The notes: generated from the letters alone by a model not told the origin. Counted from the stretch's first letter, positions 12,132 to 23,984 are shown. The stretch: 64,000 nucleotides of DNA from Plazaster borealis (GCA_021014325.1 CM037460.1:19560044-19624043); one strand, 5' to 3'. Made by a program: numbers and translations.

Positions 12132-12505
12132 AGGCACTGAACACGTTTGGAAATTGTCAAAGACTAGTGTTCTCACTTGGTGTATCCCAACATATGCATA
12201 TAATAACAAGCCTGTAAAATTTTTGGCTCAATTGGTCATCGAAGTTGCAAGAAATTGATGAAAGAAAAAACACTCTTGTTGTACAAATCTGTGTGCTTTT
12301 AGATGGAATAAAACTTAAAAGGCTTCTTGCAAGAAGTCTTTTATTATTTTAGTGAGAAATTACCTCTTTCTCAAAAACTACGTTACTTCAGAGGGAGTCG
12401 TTTCTCACAATGTTTTATACTATCAACAGCTCTCTGTTGCTCGTTACCAAGTCAGTTTTTATGCTAATATGTATTTTGAATAATTACCAAACGTGTACAG
12501 TGCCT
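12132..12505. mobile_element. TTAA-type MITE, subfamily 1, inserted in a SINE
   Basis: Bounded by TTAA at 12128-12131 and 12506-12509. Ends are aggcactgaacacgtttgg and its inverse accaaacgtgtacagtgcct. Landmarks of subfamily 1 are tgtcaaagac(c/t)agtgttctc, cttggtgtatcccaaca, ggtcatcgaagttgcaaga and a central hairpin around cttcttgcaagaag. It sits at the same SINE position as the copy at 38889. Confidence 0.9.
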
Positions 12506-12832
12506 TTAAGCAAGGCAATTAACCATTATTGCTTCGTCCTTCGGATTGGACGCAAAGCTGTCGGTCCCGTATGTTGGTGTAATGCACATTTAAAAAAAAG
12601 GTAGTCGTTACACTTATACCGTGAGAAGAAAAAAATGTTCCTGAACTCTTTTCCTTGTACAGAAGTATACCCCCTCCCTAAAATCCTATAAACAAATTCC
12701 AGAGTTTCCCAGAACACAATGAAGAGTGGATACACCATGACACATATCGAACACCAATTGAGTACACTATCGTCAGGAGAAGGGGTTTGCCCCGGATTGT
12801 GCTCTGGTGTGGTTGGCTGCAGCTTGTGCCTT

Positions 12833-15800
12833 ACAAGGTGCTACGGGTCTCGGCATGGTTGGCTGCAGCTTGTGCCAAAAAACCTTACAAGGTGCTACGG
12901 GTCTCGGCATGGTTGGCTGCAGCTTGTGCCACAAAACCTTACAAGGTGCTGTGGGTCTCGGCATGGTTGGCTGCAGCTTGTGCCACAAAACCTTACAAGG
13001 TGCGATGGGTCTCGGCATGGTTGGCTGCAGCTTGTGCCACAAAACCTTACAAGGTGCTATGGCTCTCGGCATGGCTGGCTGCAGCTTGTGCCACAAAACC
13101 TTACAAGGTGCTACGGGTCTCGGCATGGTTGGCTGCAGCTTGTGCAGCAAAACCTTACAAGGTGCTGTGGGTCTCGGCATGGTTGGCTGCAGCTTGTGCC
13201 ACAAAACCTTACAAGGTGCTACGGGTCTCGGCATGGTTGGCTGCAGCTTGTGCCACAAAACCTTACAAGGTGCTACGGGTCTCGGCATGGTTGGCTGCAG
13301 CTTGTGCCACAAAACCTTACAAGGTGCTACGGGTCTCGGCATGGTTGGCTGCAGCTTGTGCCACAAAACCTTACAAGGTGCTACGGGTCTCGGCATGGTT
13401 GGCTGCAGCTTGTGCCACAAAACCTTACAAGGTGCTACGGGTCTCGGCATGGTTGGCTGCAGCTTGTGCAGCAAAACCTTACAAGGTGCTACGGGTCTCG
13501 GCATGGTTGGCTGCAGCTTGTGCCAAAAAACCTTACAAGGTGCTACGGGTCTCGGCATGGTTGGCTGCAGCTTGTGCCAAAAAACCTTACAAGGTGCTAC
13601 GGGTCTCGGCATGGTTGGCTGCAGCTTGTGCCACAAAACCTTACAAGGTGCTACGGGTCTCGGCATGGTTGGCTACAGCTTGTGCCACAAAACCTTACAA
13701 GGTGCTGTGGGTCTCGGCATGGTTGGCTGCAGCTTGTGCCACAAAACCTTACAAGGTGCTATGGCTCTCGGCATGGTTGGCTGCAACTTGTGCCACAAAA
13801 CCTTACAAGGTGCTACGGGTCTCGGCATGGTTGGCTGCAGCTTGTGCCACAAAACCTTACAAGGTGCTGTGGGTCTCGGCATGGTTGGCTGCAGCTAGTG
13901 CCACAAAACCTTACAAGGTGCTATGGTTCTCGGCATGGTTGGCTGCAGCTTGTGCCACAAAACCTTACAAGGTGCTACGGGTCTCGGCATGGTTGGCTGC
14001 AGCTTGTGCCACAAAACCTTACAAGGTGCTGTGGGTCTCGGCATGGTTGGCTGCAGCTTGTGCCACAAAACCTTACAAGGTGCTGTTGGTCTCGACATGG
14101 TTGGCTGCAGCTTGTGCCACAAAACCTTACAAGAAGCTTTGGGTCTCGGCATGGTTGGCTGCAGCTTGTGCCACAAAACCTTACAAGGTGCTACGGGTCT
14201 CGGCATGGTTGGCTGCAGCTTGTGCCACAAAACCTTACAAGGTGCTGTGGGTCTCGGCATGGTTGGCTGCAGCTAGTGCCACAAAACCTTACAAGGTGCT
14301 GTGGGTCTCGGCATGGTTGGTTGCAGCTTGTGCCACAAAACCTTACAAGGTGCTGTTGGTCTCGGCATGGTTGGCTGCAGCTTGTGCCACAAAACCTTAC
14401 AAGGTGCTGTGGGTCTCGGCATGGTTGGCTGCAGCTTGTGCCACAAAACCTTACAAGGTGCTGTTGGTCTCGACATGGTTGGCTGCAGCTTGTGCCACAA
14501 AACCTTACAAGAAGCTTTGGGTCTCGGCATGGTTGGCTGCAGCTTGTGCCACAAAACCTTACAAGGTGCTACGGGTCTCGGCATGGTTGGCTACAGCTTG
14601 TGCCACAAAACCTTACAAGGTGATATGGGTCTCGACATGGTTGGCTGCAGCTTGTGTCACAAAACCTTACAAGGTGCTATGGGTCTCGGCATGGTTGGCT
14701 ACAGCTTGTGCCACAAAACCTTACAAGGTGCTGTGGGTCTCGGCATGGTTGGCTGCAGCTTGTGCCACAAAACCTTACAAGGTGCTATGGCTCTTGGCAT
14801 GGTTGGCTGCAACTTGTGCCACAAAACCTTACAAGGTGCTACGGGTCTCGACATGGTTGGCTGCAGCTTGTGCCACAAAACCTTACAAGGTGCTGTGGGT
14901 CTCGGCATGGTTGGCTGCAGCTAGTGCCACAAAACCTTACAAGGTGCTGTGGGTCTCGGCATGGTTGGCTGCAGCTTGTGCCACAAAACCTTACAAGGTG
15001 CTGTTGGTCTCGGCATGGTTGGCTGCAGCTTGTGCCACAAAACCTTACAAGGTGCTATGGGTCTCGGCATGGTTGGCTACAGCTTGTGCCACAAAACCTT
15101 ACAAGGTGCTGTGGGTCTCGGCATGGTTGGCTGCAGCTTGTGCCGCAAAACCTTACAAGGTGCTATGGCTCTCGGCATGGTTGGCTGCAACTTGTGCCAC
15201 AAAACCTTACAAGGTGCTACGGGTCTCGGCATGGTTGGCTGCAGCTTGTGCCACAAAACCTTACAAGGTGCTGTGGGTCTCGGCATGGTTGGCTGCAGCT
15301 AGTGCCACAAAACCTTACAAGGTGCTATGGCTCTCGGCATGGTTGGCTGCAGCTTGTGCCACAAAACCTTACAAGGTGCTACGGGTCTCGGCATGGTTGG
15401 CTGCAGCTTGTGCCACAAAACCTTACAAGGTGCTGTGGGTCTCGGCATGGTTGGCTGCAGCTTGTGCCACAAAACCTTACAAGGTGCTGTTGGTCTCGAC
15501 ATGGTTGGCTGCAGCTTGTGCCACAAAACCTTACAAGAAGCTTTGGGTCTCGGCATGGTTGGCTGCAGCTTGTGCCACAAAACCTTACAAGGTGCTACGG
15601 GTCTCGGCATGGTTGGCTGCAGCTTGTGCCACAAAACCTTACAAGGTGCTGTGGGTCTCGGCATGGTTGGCTGCAGCTAGTGCCACAAAACCTTACAAGG
15701 TGCTGTGGGTCTCGGCATGGTTGGTTGCAGCTTGTGCCACAAAACCTTACAAGGTGCTGTTGGTCTCGGCATGGTTGGCTGCAGCTTGTGCCACAAAACC

Positions 15801-16085
15801 TTACAAGAAGCTTTGGGTCTCGGCATGGTTGGCTGCAGCTTGTGCCACAAAACCTTACAAGGTGCTACGGGTCTCGGCATGGTTGGCTACAGCTTGTGCC
15901 ACAAAACCTTACAAGGTGATATGGGTCTCGGCATGGTTGGCTGCAGCTTGTGCCACAAAACCTTACAAGGTGCTATGGGTCTCGGCATGGTTGGCTACAG
16001 CTTGTGCCACAAAACCTTACAAGGTGCTGTGGGTCTCGGCATGGTTGGCTGCAGCTTGTGCCACAAAACCTTACAAGGTGATGGG
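12833..16085. repeat. 54-bp minisatellite, about 60 units
   Basis: The unit is about 54 bp with landmarks ggttggctgcagcttgtgcc, acaaaaccttacaaggtgct and gggtctcggcat. All units keep exactly 54 bp (markers such as the variant agctag recur at multiples of 54). Variation is by point changes, mainly after ggtgct (acg, gtg, atg, ttg). Higher-order structure is visible: the agctag variant recurs every 7 units, and 13673-14273 is nearly repeated 1404 bp (26 units) later at 15077-15677. Because 54 is a multiple of three and the unit lacks stops, several frames on both strands stay open, the longest across the whole array. That frame has no in-frame ATG in the repeat. I annotate it as non-coding. Confidence 0.95.
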
Positions 16086-16162
16086 TCTCATAATTATTCA
16101 TTAATCTGTACACCTGTCGTAAAAACAACGAAAAATTAATTTTGGCGCCATGAGCGCTCAGC

Positions 16163-16695
16163 TTTTTCGGAATTAGACTGTGCAAGTCTCGCGCTAGCAA
16201 AAACGAGAACAAAATCGAACGATTTGTCTATGAAATCAAATGTTCTTTTTAAATTTTATTTATACAAAATTCTTGGAAACAAAAATATCCATAGCAAGTT
16301 GTTGTAAATATATTTTCAATTTTTGTATAATACAAAGAATACAAAATTTAAACTTGGGACGAGAATCCTTGTTGTTAGAAACCCCATTTGCCAATCATTA
16401 ACCCGAATGTGTGCGTCTAATTGACAATATGCCCGTCAGTTGGGCAGCATTCTTAATTGAACGGAGGTCAAGTTTTATTATCAGGTTTTCTTCGTTATTT
16501 TGTTGAATTGGTTTTATTTACATATTGTTAATCATTGCATTACATTCCAACATCAAATATAATGATCATGGCCATAAACTACGTTAAACTAAAATAAATG
16601 ACGAAACAAAATCCCGCCCACGAAAAACTTCATATGGTTGGGACTAAAATGGTACCGGAAGTTTGAATAATGTGCGAGACTTGCATAGTCTATTT
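16163..16695. mobile_element. Non-autonomous element with agactg...gcaagtctcgc ends
   Basis: Left end tagactgtgcaagtctcgcg (16174 on) is inverted at the right end as gcgagacttgcatagtcta (to 16692). The internal part includes the ggaggtcaag repeat. A ttggcgcc string occurs on both outer sides (about 16140 and 16693), possibly a target duplication or part of the ends. A related copy is at 21173-21880. Confidence 0.6.
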
Positions 16696-16773
16696 GGCGC
16701 CCTGTAGGTGTTCATCAATGTCATTATCATCATGACGTAGAGACAAATCGTGTACAAATAGGAGGTAAAATTT

Positions 16774-17010
16774 TAAAGGGTGTGTACAACATTTGTAATG
16801 TTGAAAATACAAATGTTCACAGATTTGCACATAACTTACATGGTATAAAGATGATCATGGTGGGAAAACTTCCCTAGAAATAGTTTTGCTTTAAATGCTA
16901 TAGTTTTTAGGAAATGAGTAAAACAATTAGTTTTTATCAATGGTGATAAAATAAGATGTTTGAAAACAGTGAACATATATAATTAGTCTGTCAGCTTAAA
17001 GAGTCCATAT
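16774..17010. repeat. Degenerate TTAA-element fragment
   Basis: Begins ttaaagggtgtgtacaacat, like the ends of the TTAA families, and continues with aaatgttcacagatttgcac. No matching right end was found. Confidence 0.35.
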
Positions 17011-17276
17011 GCATTTTTTTTATACAATCTTTGAAACTTTCAGAATCATCTATCTACACATCAACAAATCCAAATCCACTTGATGCCTAATTTTCCTATC
17101 ACCCCTAGGGCGGCCATTTTGAAAATCAAAATGGCCGCTATTTTGGGCATATTTAGCACATGTTTTGTGCATATGAGCACATTAAATATGATTGAATTGA
17201 CAAAGATCTTTATTTTCCAAACTTGTATTAAGTATTATTCCATTTTTTAATACTTCCAATACTTTGATGTGTTTCA

Positions 17277-17850
17277 GCGGCCATTTTGAATTTCAAAATG
17301 GCCGCCATTAGTGGTAATACATGTACACGTATTAAATATACATTTTGGTTTCAATGTTTCACTTTTTAATTTGTTTGCTAAGCACAGTTGGCCAATTTTA
17401 AGAATGACAGTTGGTGTTAACATTTCTGGAAAAATACCGAGATGAGATGCTTTGAAGGTCATGTGGCCGTCATTCGTGGTAATACATACATACTCGTATT
17501 AAATATACGTTTTCGTCTCAATTGTTTACTTTTAATTTTTTGTTAAGCACAGTTAGCCTATTACCCACTGATCATCTCTATTTAACAATGACAGTAGGTG
17601 TTAACATTTCTGGAAAAATACCGAGATGAGATTGCATCTCATTTTGAAATTCAAAATGGCCGCCATTTATGGTAATACATGTACACGATATATACATTTT
17701 CGTATAAATGTTTTACTTTTACTTTTTAAAACTTTTTTTAGCACAGTTAACATATTAGCCACTGATCATCTCTAGTGACTTATTTAACAAATGACAGTTG
17801 CTGTTAACATTTCTGAAAAAATACAGAGATGGGATTGCATCTTAAGAGCT
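17277..17850. repeat. Three tandem copies of a ~185-bp repeat
   Basis: Each copy holds atggccgcc(a/g)tt or tggccgtcatt, ggtaatacat, cgtattaaatatac (or a reduced form), agcacagtt and gttaacatttctgaaaaa-like strings ending ataccgagatgag. The ggccattttgaaa/tttcaaaatggcc parts are locally palindromic. No coding potential. Confidence 0.75.
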
Positions 17851-18219
17851 TTTTCTGCCCAAAAGAATTTTTTACAGCCAGTCAAAGAGAGGCACCTTCA
17901 GGTTAAGACAACATATTCAAAGAAAGACTGGATACCCCAAAACTCTTCCAATGGACATGTCAAACCTTCCGGAAATCCACAGATCACAACTTTGCTGAGC
18001 AAATATTATGATAAACACTTATAGGATATAACTTGATGATGTTGCAGAGCATCCCTTTGGGCATATCTGTCATTGTATTATTAAAAGGATAGCCTCTGGA
18101 CTGGAACAAAGAGACCTTAATTTTGTTTTAACGAGAGCTTTGTGATTAATTAATAATGATAATATACAACATTTATTAGGCGCTTAATACGGATGTTTCT
18201 AAGCGCACCATTGTTTTGA

Positions 18220-18468
18220 CTGAAGTATGAGACCTATTCCTTTGCATAGCACCATGTAATGGTTTAAAAGGTGCTGTGGCGCAATATATGCTGCCGATCA
18301 GACCAGGAACACCGGGGCGAACCCCTTCTCTTTACGATAAGTGCACTGGGTTCTTTTACGTGCATTACACAACACACGGGACCAACGGCTTTACGTCCCA
18401 TCCGAAGGACGAAGCATGTGGTTAAGTGTCTTGCTTAAGGACCGCTCGGCCACGACACGCCACAATTT
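18220..18468 (-). mobile_element. tRNA-Leu-derived SINE, internally deleted
   Basis: Reverse-strand copy starting (its 3' end) at tgaagtatgagacct and ending at gctcggccacgacacgcc. The centre of the tRNA part is missing: the body string tgcttaaggac runs directly into cgctcggcc. The unexpanded tail here is the reference for the array at 12833. Confidence 0.8.
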
Positions 18469-18714
18469 TGGATCCAAGTTATGTAAGATTTAAACAATGC
18501 ATAGGTAGCATTATGCATGGTCTTCTTCCAAATACATATGCCTTGAATAACCTATCTGACTTCAATAAACAGTGGCCTATGTACCTTTAAAGAGGAAGGG
18601 AAATGTCAAATTCATTTTTGTGATGTACTCATTTTCCAATAAAGAGTCTTCACGTGAGTCGGGAAAAAATTACTAGTCTCTAACATCACGTTAAAATGGT
18701 GTTAATTGCCATTG

Positions 18715-19050
18715 CTTCCAATACCCTTCCAGTGCAAAATTTGTCGACATCCAAAACATCCGATGAAATCATTCTGAGAAAAATGGGTCTGTAATTTTTT
18801 GTACGGGATGTTTTGGTTAATTACTGACGTTTTCGGAGCAAAATTTGAAACATGACATCATTGCATTTCAACAACTAATGGGTCTTTACATTCCCAGGAG
18901 GACTATTTCGTCAGAAAAAATGTCAAATTCTGGGCCGTTTTGAATGAATATCATTGAAAGTCAGGATCGGAATGAACAAAAACATTCTTGTACAAAAATG
19001 TACAGACCCATTTTTCTCAAATGATGATATCGGAAGTTTTGCCCCGTAAG
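18715..19050. repeat. Foldback element
   Basis: The arm around 18765-18800 (ctgagaaaaatgggtctgta, then tttttgtac) is inverted at 18990-19025 (gtacaaaaatgtacagaccc, then atttttctca). Further inversions flank it. No coding capacity. Confidence 0.6.
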
Positions 19051-19209
19051 GTTATCAAGGGACCCTGTAAAAGTCCATAACTTGTCATGTACATTGGAAA
19101 CAATTCGCCTGATTATTTTATAATACTTGAAGATAATATTTATATCAGCTCTTATGTCTCGCTAATCTGTAGCTAAGTCTAGTTCTTCACGGCCTGCTTG
19201 TTTAGAATG

Positions 19210-19962
19210 TTACACGTCTGGTAAGTTTCCCCTATGTTGCGATATGACAATATTTGGTACATTCTCTGAGATCTTAGCTATTAATGCTTTGCGTGTTATA
19301 GTTGTATGATGACGTGTTTTTTCTATTATCTCCTTATACAAATTTTCTGCCTGAATTGTGGTTATGTAGTCTCCAGAGTCAATGTTTTCCTGCAGAAACA
19401 AAATCAATCTCTGCAATGAACTGTCTCGTGTTGTGAACGTTTTTGTAAGTTGTGCATTTTTTAGGCCAATTAACTTATTTGTGCAAATATTTGAGCTAGC
19501 ATATTGTGGTACACAATGTCCCTTGTAAGTAGGTCATCCTCTTCTATTACATCAGCGAGTTGTAATTTCCACAGATCATTGTCACTTTTTTCAACAATCT
19601 CTTCAATTGATCTTCCCCGGTTGACACTTTGTTGGCAAGCATGTTTGGTTTCATCTTTTTTTGGTAGTATCCCATCCTTGACAAAAGAAACACTCCTGAG
19701 GAATAAAATGCTCAGCAGTAGATCTTGTAAATTTTCCTGATTTCATACAAGGGGGTGTAGAAAATCGACCTTTTAGATTTTGTAGTTGGTCAATATTTTT
19801 GGAACCACTTTTCATCTCTTTCATTTCATTTCTAGTTTTTGAAGTTGTATCACCAAAGCACATGCGATGCCACTGTGCACCTTTCTCAAGGAGTTCATCC
19901 TCTGTTGTTCCACGCAGTCTTTGTGAAATATTTAAGAAATCAGGATTGCCTAATTCACACCT
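19210..19962 (-). pseudogene. Frameshifted Cys-motif protein of a dispersed family
   Basis: Read on the minus strand, three frames join into one protein-like sequence of about 245 residues. The first part has ELLEKGAQWHRMCFGD and the pair CFFCQG. It shifts frame after DTTKK into DETKHACQQSV... LADVIEEDDLLTRDIVYHN, then shifts again into ASSNICTNKLIGLKNAQ and the C-terminal LQRLILFLQENIDSGDY... RKALIAKI. The order WHR-C, CxxC, D-I-(V/M)-YH recalls an uncharacterised protein family that is repeated in many invertebrate genomes, often with mobile elements; function unknown. Two frameshifts and no intact start argue for a dead copy. It lies in GPCR intron 1 on the same strand. Confidence 0.6.
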
Positions 19963-21170
19963 CTAATATGCACACTACACAGAAATGTCTCAACTGAGGA
20001 CAAATGCTTTGGTGTTGTAAGCTTGTCATTTTTTCAGAACAGGTTGACACTTAATGCACAGACTGAAATATGTTGATTTTATTTTAGCGGGGGGCTGATC
20101 TGTGCTCATGATGTTGAATATAGTGAGCCCAAGTCTTATCTTGTTTCACAATTTGTTGTACTTGTGTTTGTGTACTAAGAACAAGATTTTAAAAAAAGAA
20201 AAGATCACGAAACTGCCGCCCTAAAAACACAACGATGCCTTGGGGCTGTTGTGTTAGCATGGTTAGTGTTAATATGAAAACTGCAGTTGAGTTAGGCTTG
20301 ATCTTAGCGATGTAAATACTCAAGGACTGTCAATAAAAGTGACAGACAGTTTGTAGTATTATTTATATAACGTCAGGATATCTATTTACATACACATTTT
20401 AGTTGAGATTTGAATAACGTAGTGCCCCCCAAAAATGACAAAAATTATCGACACAACAATAATACGGGCCTAATATCAGTCGTGTACCCTGTCTCACACT
20501 GAAGAAAATATATAATAAATACCATAGGGCGCCAGACTAATTTCACCACGTTGACGAGTGTGAAGTAGCTGTCAAACTCAAACCACGGAGGAAGACAGAA
20601 AAGTGATATTCCTGAAGGTGTTTGTGGCTACTTTCTTTTCTGTGTTATATATCTGGTAACATTACTGCATTTCTTATTACTCACAAGATTATTTTGGCAA
20701 AACAGCAGACTGAAGGGACTAGTTTCGATAGTGAAATCCTGCCGTAAGTTCAAGACGTCGTCAGGTGCACGCAGTCAATGTTTTGGTGACTTTCGGATAC
20801 CTTTGCATGCGTATACGTCGTGGTATTCCGTTTGAGAAACCCGCCCAATCAGAATCATATTACACGGCAGTAATTGGACGGATTCCGAATAATGCAAGGA
20901 TCGTCATTTGGGCGCAAATTGTAAAATCACATATCGTATAGTTTAGTCGTCTAGATTTTAGCACGGAAAAAGCCTTCAAAAACATCTTTCCGGGCATAGG
21001 AAAAATGGGCATCAAGTGGATTTGTATTCTTTAGTGTTTCAGGAGTAATCCCTGAAATTTTCAAAGATTGTATACAAAATTACATATGGGGGAAGTTTTT
21101 CGACCATAAGCCCACTGACTAAATGGGGGTTTTCACTGTTTTCTCATGACCCCGAAGACCGATTTAGCTT
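19963..21170. other. Intronic, no feature recognised
   Basis: No open frame with family character, no clear repeat structure. It contains one cluster of homopolymer runs near 20428. Confidence 0.3.
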
Positions 21171-21172
21171 AA

Positions 21173-21880
21173 ACTGCACAGTCTCGCGCATATTTGAACT
21201 TCCGGGACCATTGTGGTCCCAACCATATGGAGATTTACGTGGGCAAGATTTTGTTTTGTCAATTATTTTAGTTTAGCGTGGTTTATGACCATGAAAAATA
21301 GATATGTTGTTGGGAATGTAATACTTAGTGATACAAAATAGGAAAGTAAAATCAATTTTAACAATGTAACGAAGAAAACCCGAGAATTAAACTTGACCTC
21401 AGTTTCCGGTTGCTGCAAAATATTAAGAATTTTGTGCTCACCTCCGATCACAAAACTTATGTAAACGCTTGTTTTGGATGCGCGATGATAATCGCCAGAT
21501 GCCGTGATTAAAACGCAAAGACTTTTCATTGCAGTCTATGGTTGTTGAGGCGTCAGCGTCCTCAAAAACTGCGTCAATCGTTAATTTTACGCCCGTGTGA
21601 CCTTCGCGAATCCACGCAAGTGGTTTCTGAAAAGTTAAGATCAAATAAGCATCCTTGTCCCAGAGTTTTAATTTTGCTTCAATAAAAATTAACACATTAT
21701 TTGTGTATTTATTATAAAAACTAAAACTAATTTTATAAACATGCAATGAGAATTTTTCTTGTTCAGATTTTATCATTGAATGTAATTTAAAACAAAGGTT
21801 TGATTTCAGAGAAAAAACAAGTTTTTCGTTTGACGTGTTTTCTCGTTCCGATACGCGCGAGACTTGCACAGTCTATTATG
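21173..21880. mobile_element. Related copy of the element at 16163
   Basis: Left end tgcacagtctcgcgc, right end gcgcgagacttgcacagtct. The inner part carries the same repeat as 16460-16600 but reversed (acttgacctcagtttccgg). Immediately right of it (21890-21943) is the truncated right end of a subfamily 1 TTAA MITE (tggatactggtctttgacaa to tttgctttaa). Confidence 0.55.
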
Positions 21881-22918
21881 TTGGGTCACATCAAGTGTGG
21901 ATACTGGTCTTTGACAATTACCAATGTTGTACATTTGCTTTAAGGGGAATTTTTGAACTAAAGACGGCGATGGAGAAAGTTCAATAACAAAATGTTCTAA
22001 AATTGAATTGCTTGATCTTGATTAACCTGTTGATACCTTTCCTTGGGTTCAACACACAAATATGTTTATATTCATACTTAGTTCATACAATGATGGCTTT
22101 AGCATGGGGGTCTATCGATGGGTTTTGCTTTGGTGTAACGCCGTTTGTAACCTCTCCCTCCTGCTGTGATTTGTTTTAATTTGTTTTTGTTTGTTTTTTT
22201 GCTTTTCACAACACCGCCGCTTGAGCTATCAAGCTGATTTGATTATAAATCTTATTATTAATCTATCTAGCGAAAGTCATAACTATCACATTATCAGCTT
22301 GATTTTAAGATGTGCCCACTCATACCTTGAATGGAAATGGTTGACATTTTGTTTTAATCAATGCACTACGCAGTGTGAGGTCCTAGTGGGGTCCTCACAA
22401 TAACAGAACCATGGACCCCACAAGGCAATCTCAATAGGAGCATTGGATCCCACAGTGAAGTTCTTTAGAAAAGGGTTAAACAATGCATGCCCCACAAACC
22501 TGATCCGTAAGGATGCGTGTTCTAAATTTGTGCCCGCCACAAAACGCATGATTAATTCTAAATAGGCCTACACGCTAACCTGCTTGCGGTTTATCATTGT
22601 CCGAGAAGTATGATGGAATATTAATCTGTTTTCTTCTCCTCCGATTAGATTCGTTTTAATCACGGGTCTGCAAACAAAGACTTCGTGTTTTCTTACAATC
22701 TTACTTGCAAACAAGAACAGCCCCCCCAACATCAATAATGTGCTACATGTTTGCAGTTGACTTGCGCTCGCAACAAAACGCATGATTAATTTAAGCGTTG
22801 TATAGTTGTTAAGTCGTCTGAGACGTTTGATGGAATATAATCAATCTTGTTTTATAACACCACACCTTACATAGACCACGTAACCCCGATTTACTAAAAG
22901 ATTGACTTCTTGTACATT

Positions 22919-23105
22919 TCAGGTCATTTCCTGGCAGGCGGGATACTAAACACATTGGTTATATGGGAAATGTTACATTTTATGTCATAATTTCCACACA
23001 AATTTTAGAGTTGAAAACACAGCTGAACAAGTTTTGAGATGTGCCCCCTTTCTTTATATCAACAGTTGAACAAATAATAATAAGACAGTGTAATCTCAAC
23101 AAGAT
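22919..23105. repeat. Dispersed repeat, second copy
   Basis: Partner of 7190-7365 with the same order of landmarks (tttcctggcaggcgg, gggaaat, ttccacac, cagctgaacaagtt). Confidence 0.6.
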
Positions 23106-23151
23106 TTTACGTGTTCTTCCATTGGGCTGTGTGCAAATCGTCCCCGAAGTC

Positions 23152-23440
23152 CAGGGCCCAATTTCACAGCGCTGCTTAACGGTAAGCAAATTTTCGTGCT
23201 AACTGTAGCTGAAAAATTTGCTTGTTCATAAGCGTATTTCACAGAGTAGCAAGAAAATTAGGCGGCCATCTGGTGCGTTCACCATGGATTTTGCATTGTT
23301 ACGTCATTAATTTTCATACAGTAAGCAACGGAAGGTTAGCATGCCTTTTCGTGTGCTTACGGTTAGCAGCGCTATGAAATGGAAACTCGCTCAGTAAGCA
23401 CAAAATGTGTGCTTAGCAGCTCTATGAAATTTGGCCCTGG
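23152..23440. mobile_element. gggccca-type foldback MITE
   Basis: Starts gggcccaatttcacagcgct and ends agctctatgaaatttggccc. Inner landmarks are gcttaacggtaagcaaattt, ttgcattgttacgtcatt, gaaggttagcatgccttttc and gtgcttacggttagcagcgc. Other copies: 45364-45610, 61894-62176; partial at 30460, 34350 and 60412. Confidence 0.8.
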
Positions 23441-23984
23441 CTCATCAGTGGCTCTTTTGTAAACATGTGACGTCACAGGTTTCGTGGTCTACCGTGGCCA
23501 TTATTAAAGAATCCATGATTACAATCTTAGTGGGGAAACACGAACAAAAAAAAGGCGAATGAGTATTTATCTAGTCTCAATTGCTTTTAGAAAATGTAGT
23601 CTCCAAATTGGGTCAATATAGTCTGGAAAAAATTACATATTATTTTAAGACCCAACGTTAATGGCATGCATTGATCACCAATCGTTTGGCCTTGTCTATT
23701 TACCGTATTATGTGATGTGCTGTGATTGTAGACCATCTCGTCGTCCCCAAAACGCATCGCTCCGCCATGCCCATGGGAACGTAACCTGGGCGTATTATAA
23801 GCTTAGGAAAAATCTGAGACACAACTCCGATAAAGAATGATAATATACTATAGGCCTAAACATAGACTTATAATTACGCGCATTTATCTGTAAACCCGAT
23901 GCCATGCTCAAGTGATCAATTGAAATAACTATAGCGAAACAAATGCGATTTCAGTTCACTCTGGAAGAAATCGTATATAGGAAT

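Larger units (their letters stand above)
12025..16095 (+). mobile_element. tRNA-Leu-derived SINE, expanded by a MITE and a satellite
   Basis: The tRNA-like head is at about 12025-12120. The body resumes at 12510 after a MITE insertion (12132-12505) and runs to about 12832 through a segment matching the family's gaaggggttcgccccgg. From there the tail is replaced by a 54-bp tandem array. The far edge (about 16082-16095, gggtctcataattattca) matches the 3' end of other copies (aggtctcatacttca at 38672 and 18220, reverse strand). This is one SINE stretched to about 4 kb. Confidence 0.7.

Noticed and set aside
12773..13666. 297-residue minus-strand frame (MPRPVAPCKVLWHKLQPT repeats)
   Set aside because: Shadow of the same minisatellite.
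12719..14623. 634-residue frame with a genuine ATG over the 54-bp array
   Set aside because: The ATG lies in duplicated SINE flank sequence, the frame ends at a variant unit, and several overlapping frames on both strands are equally open. This is expected from a stop-free repeat of length divisible by three.
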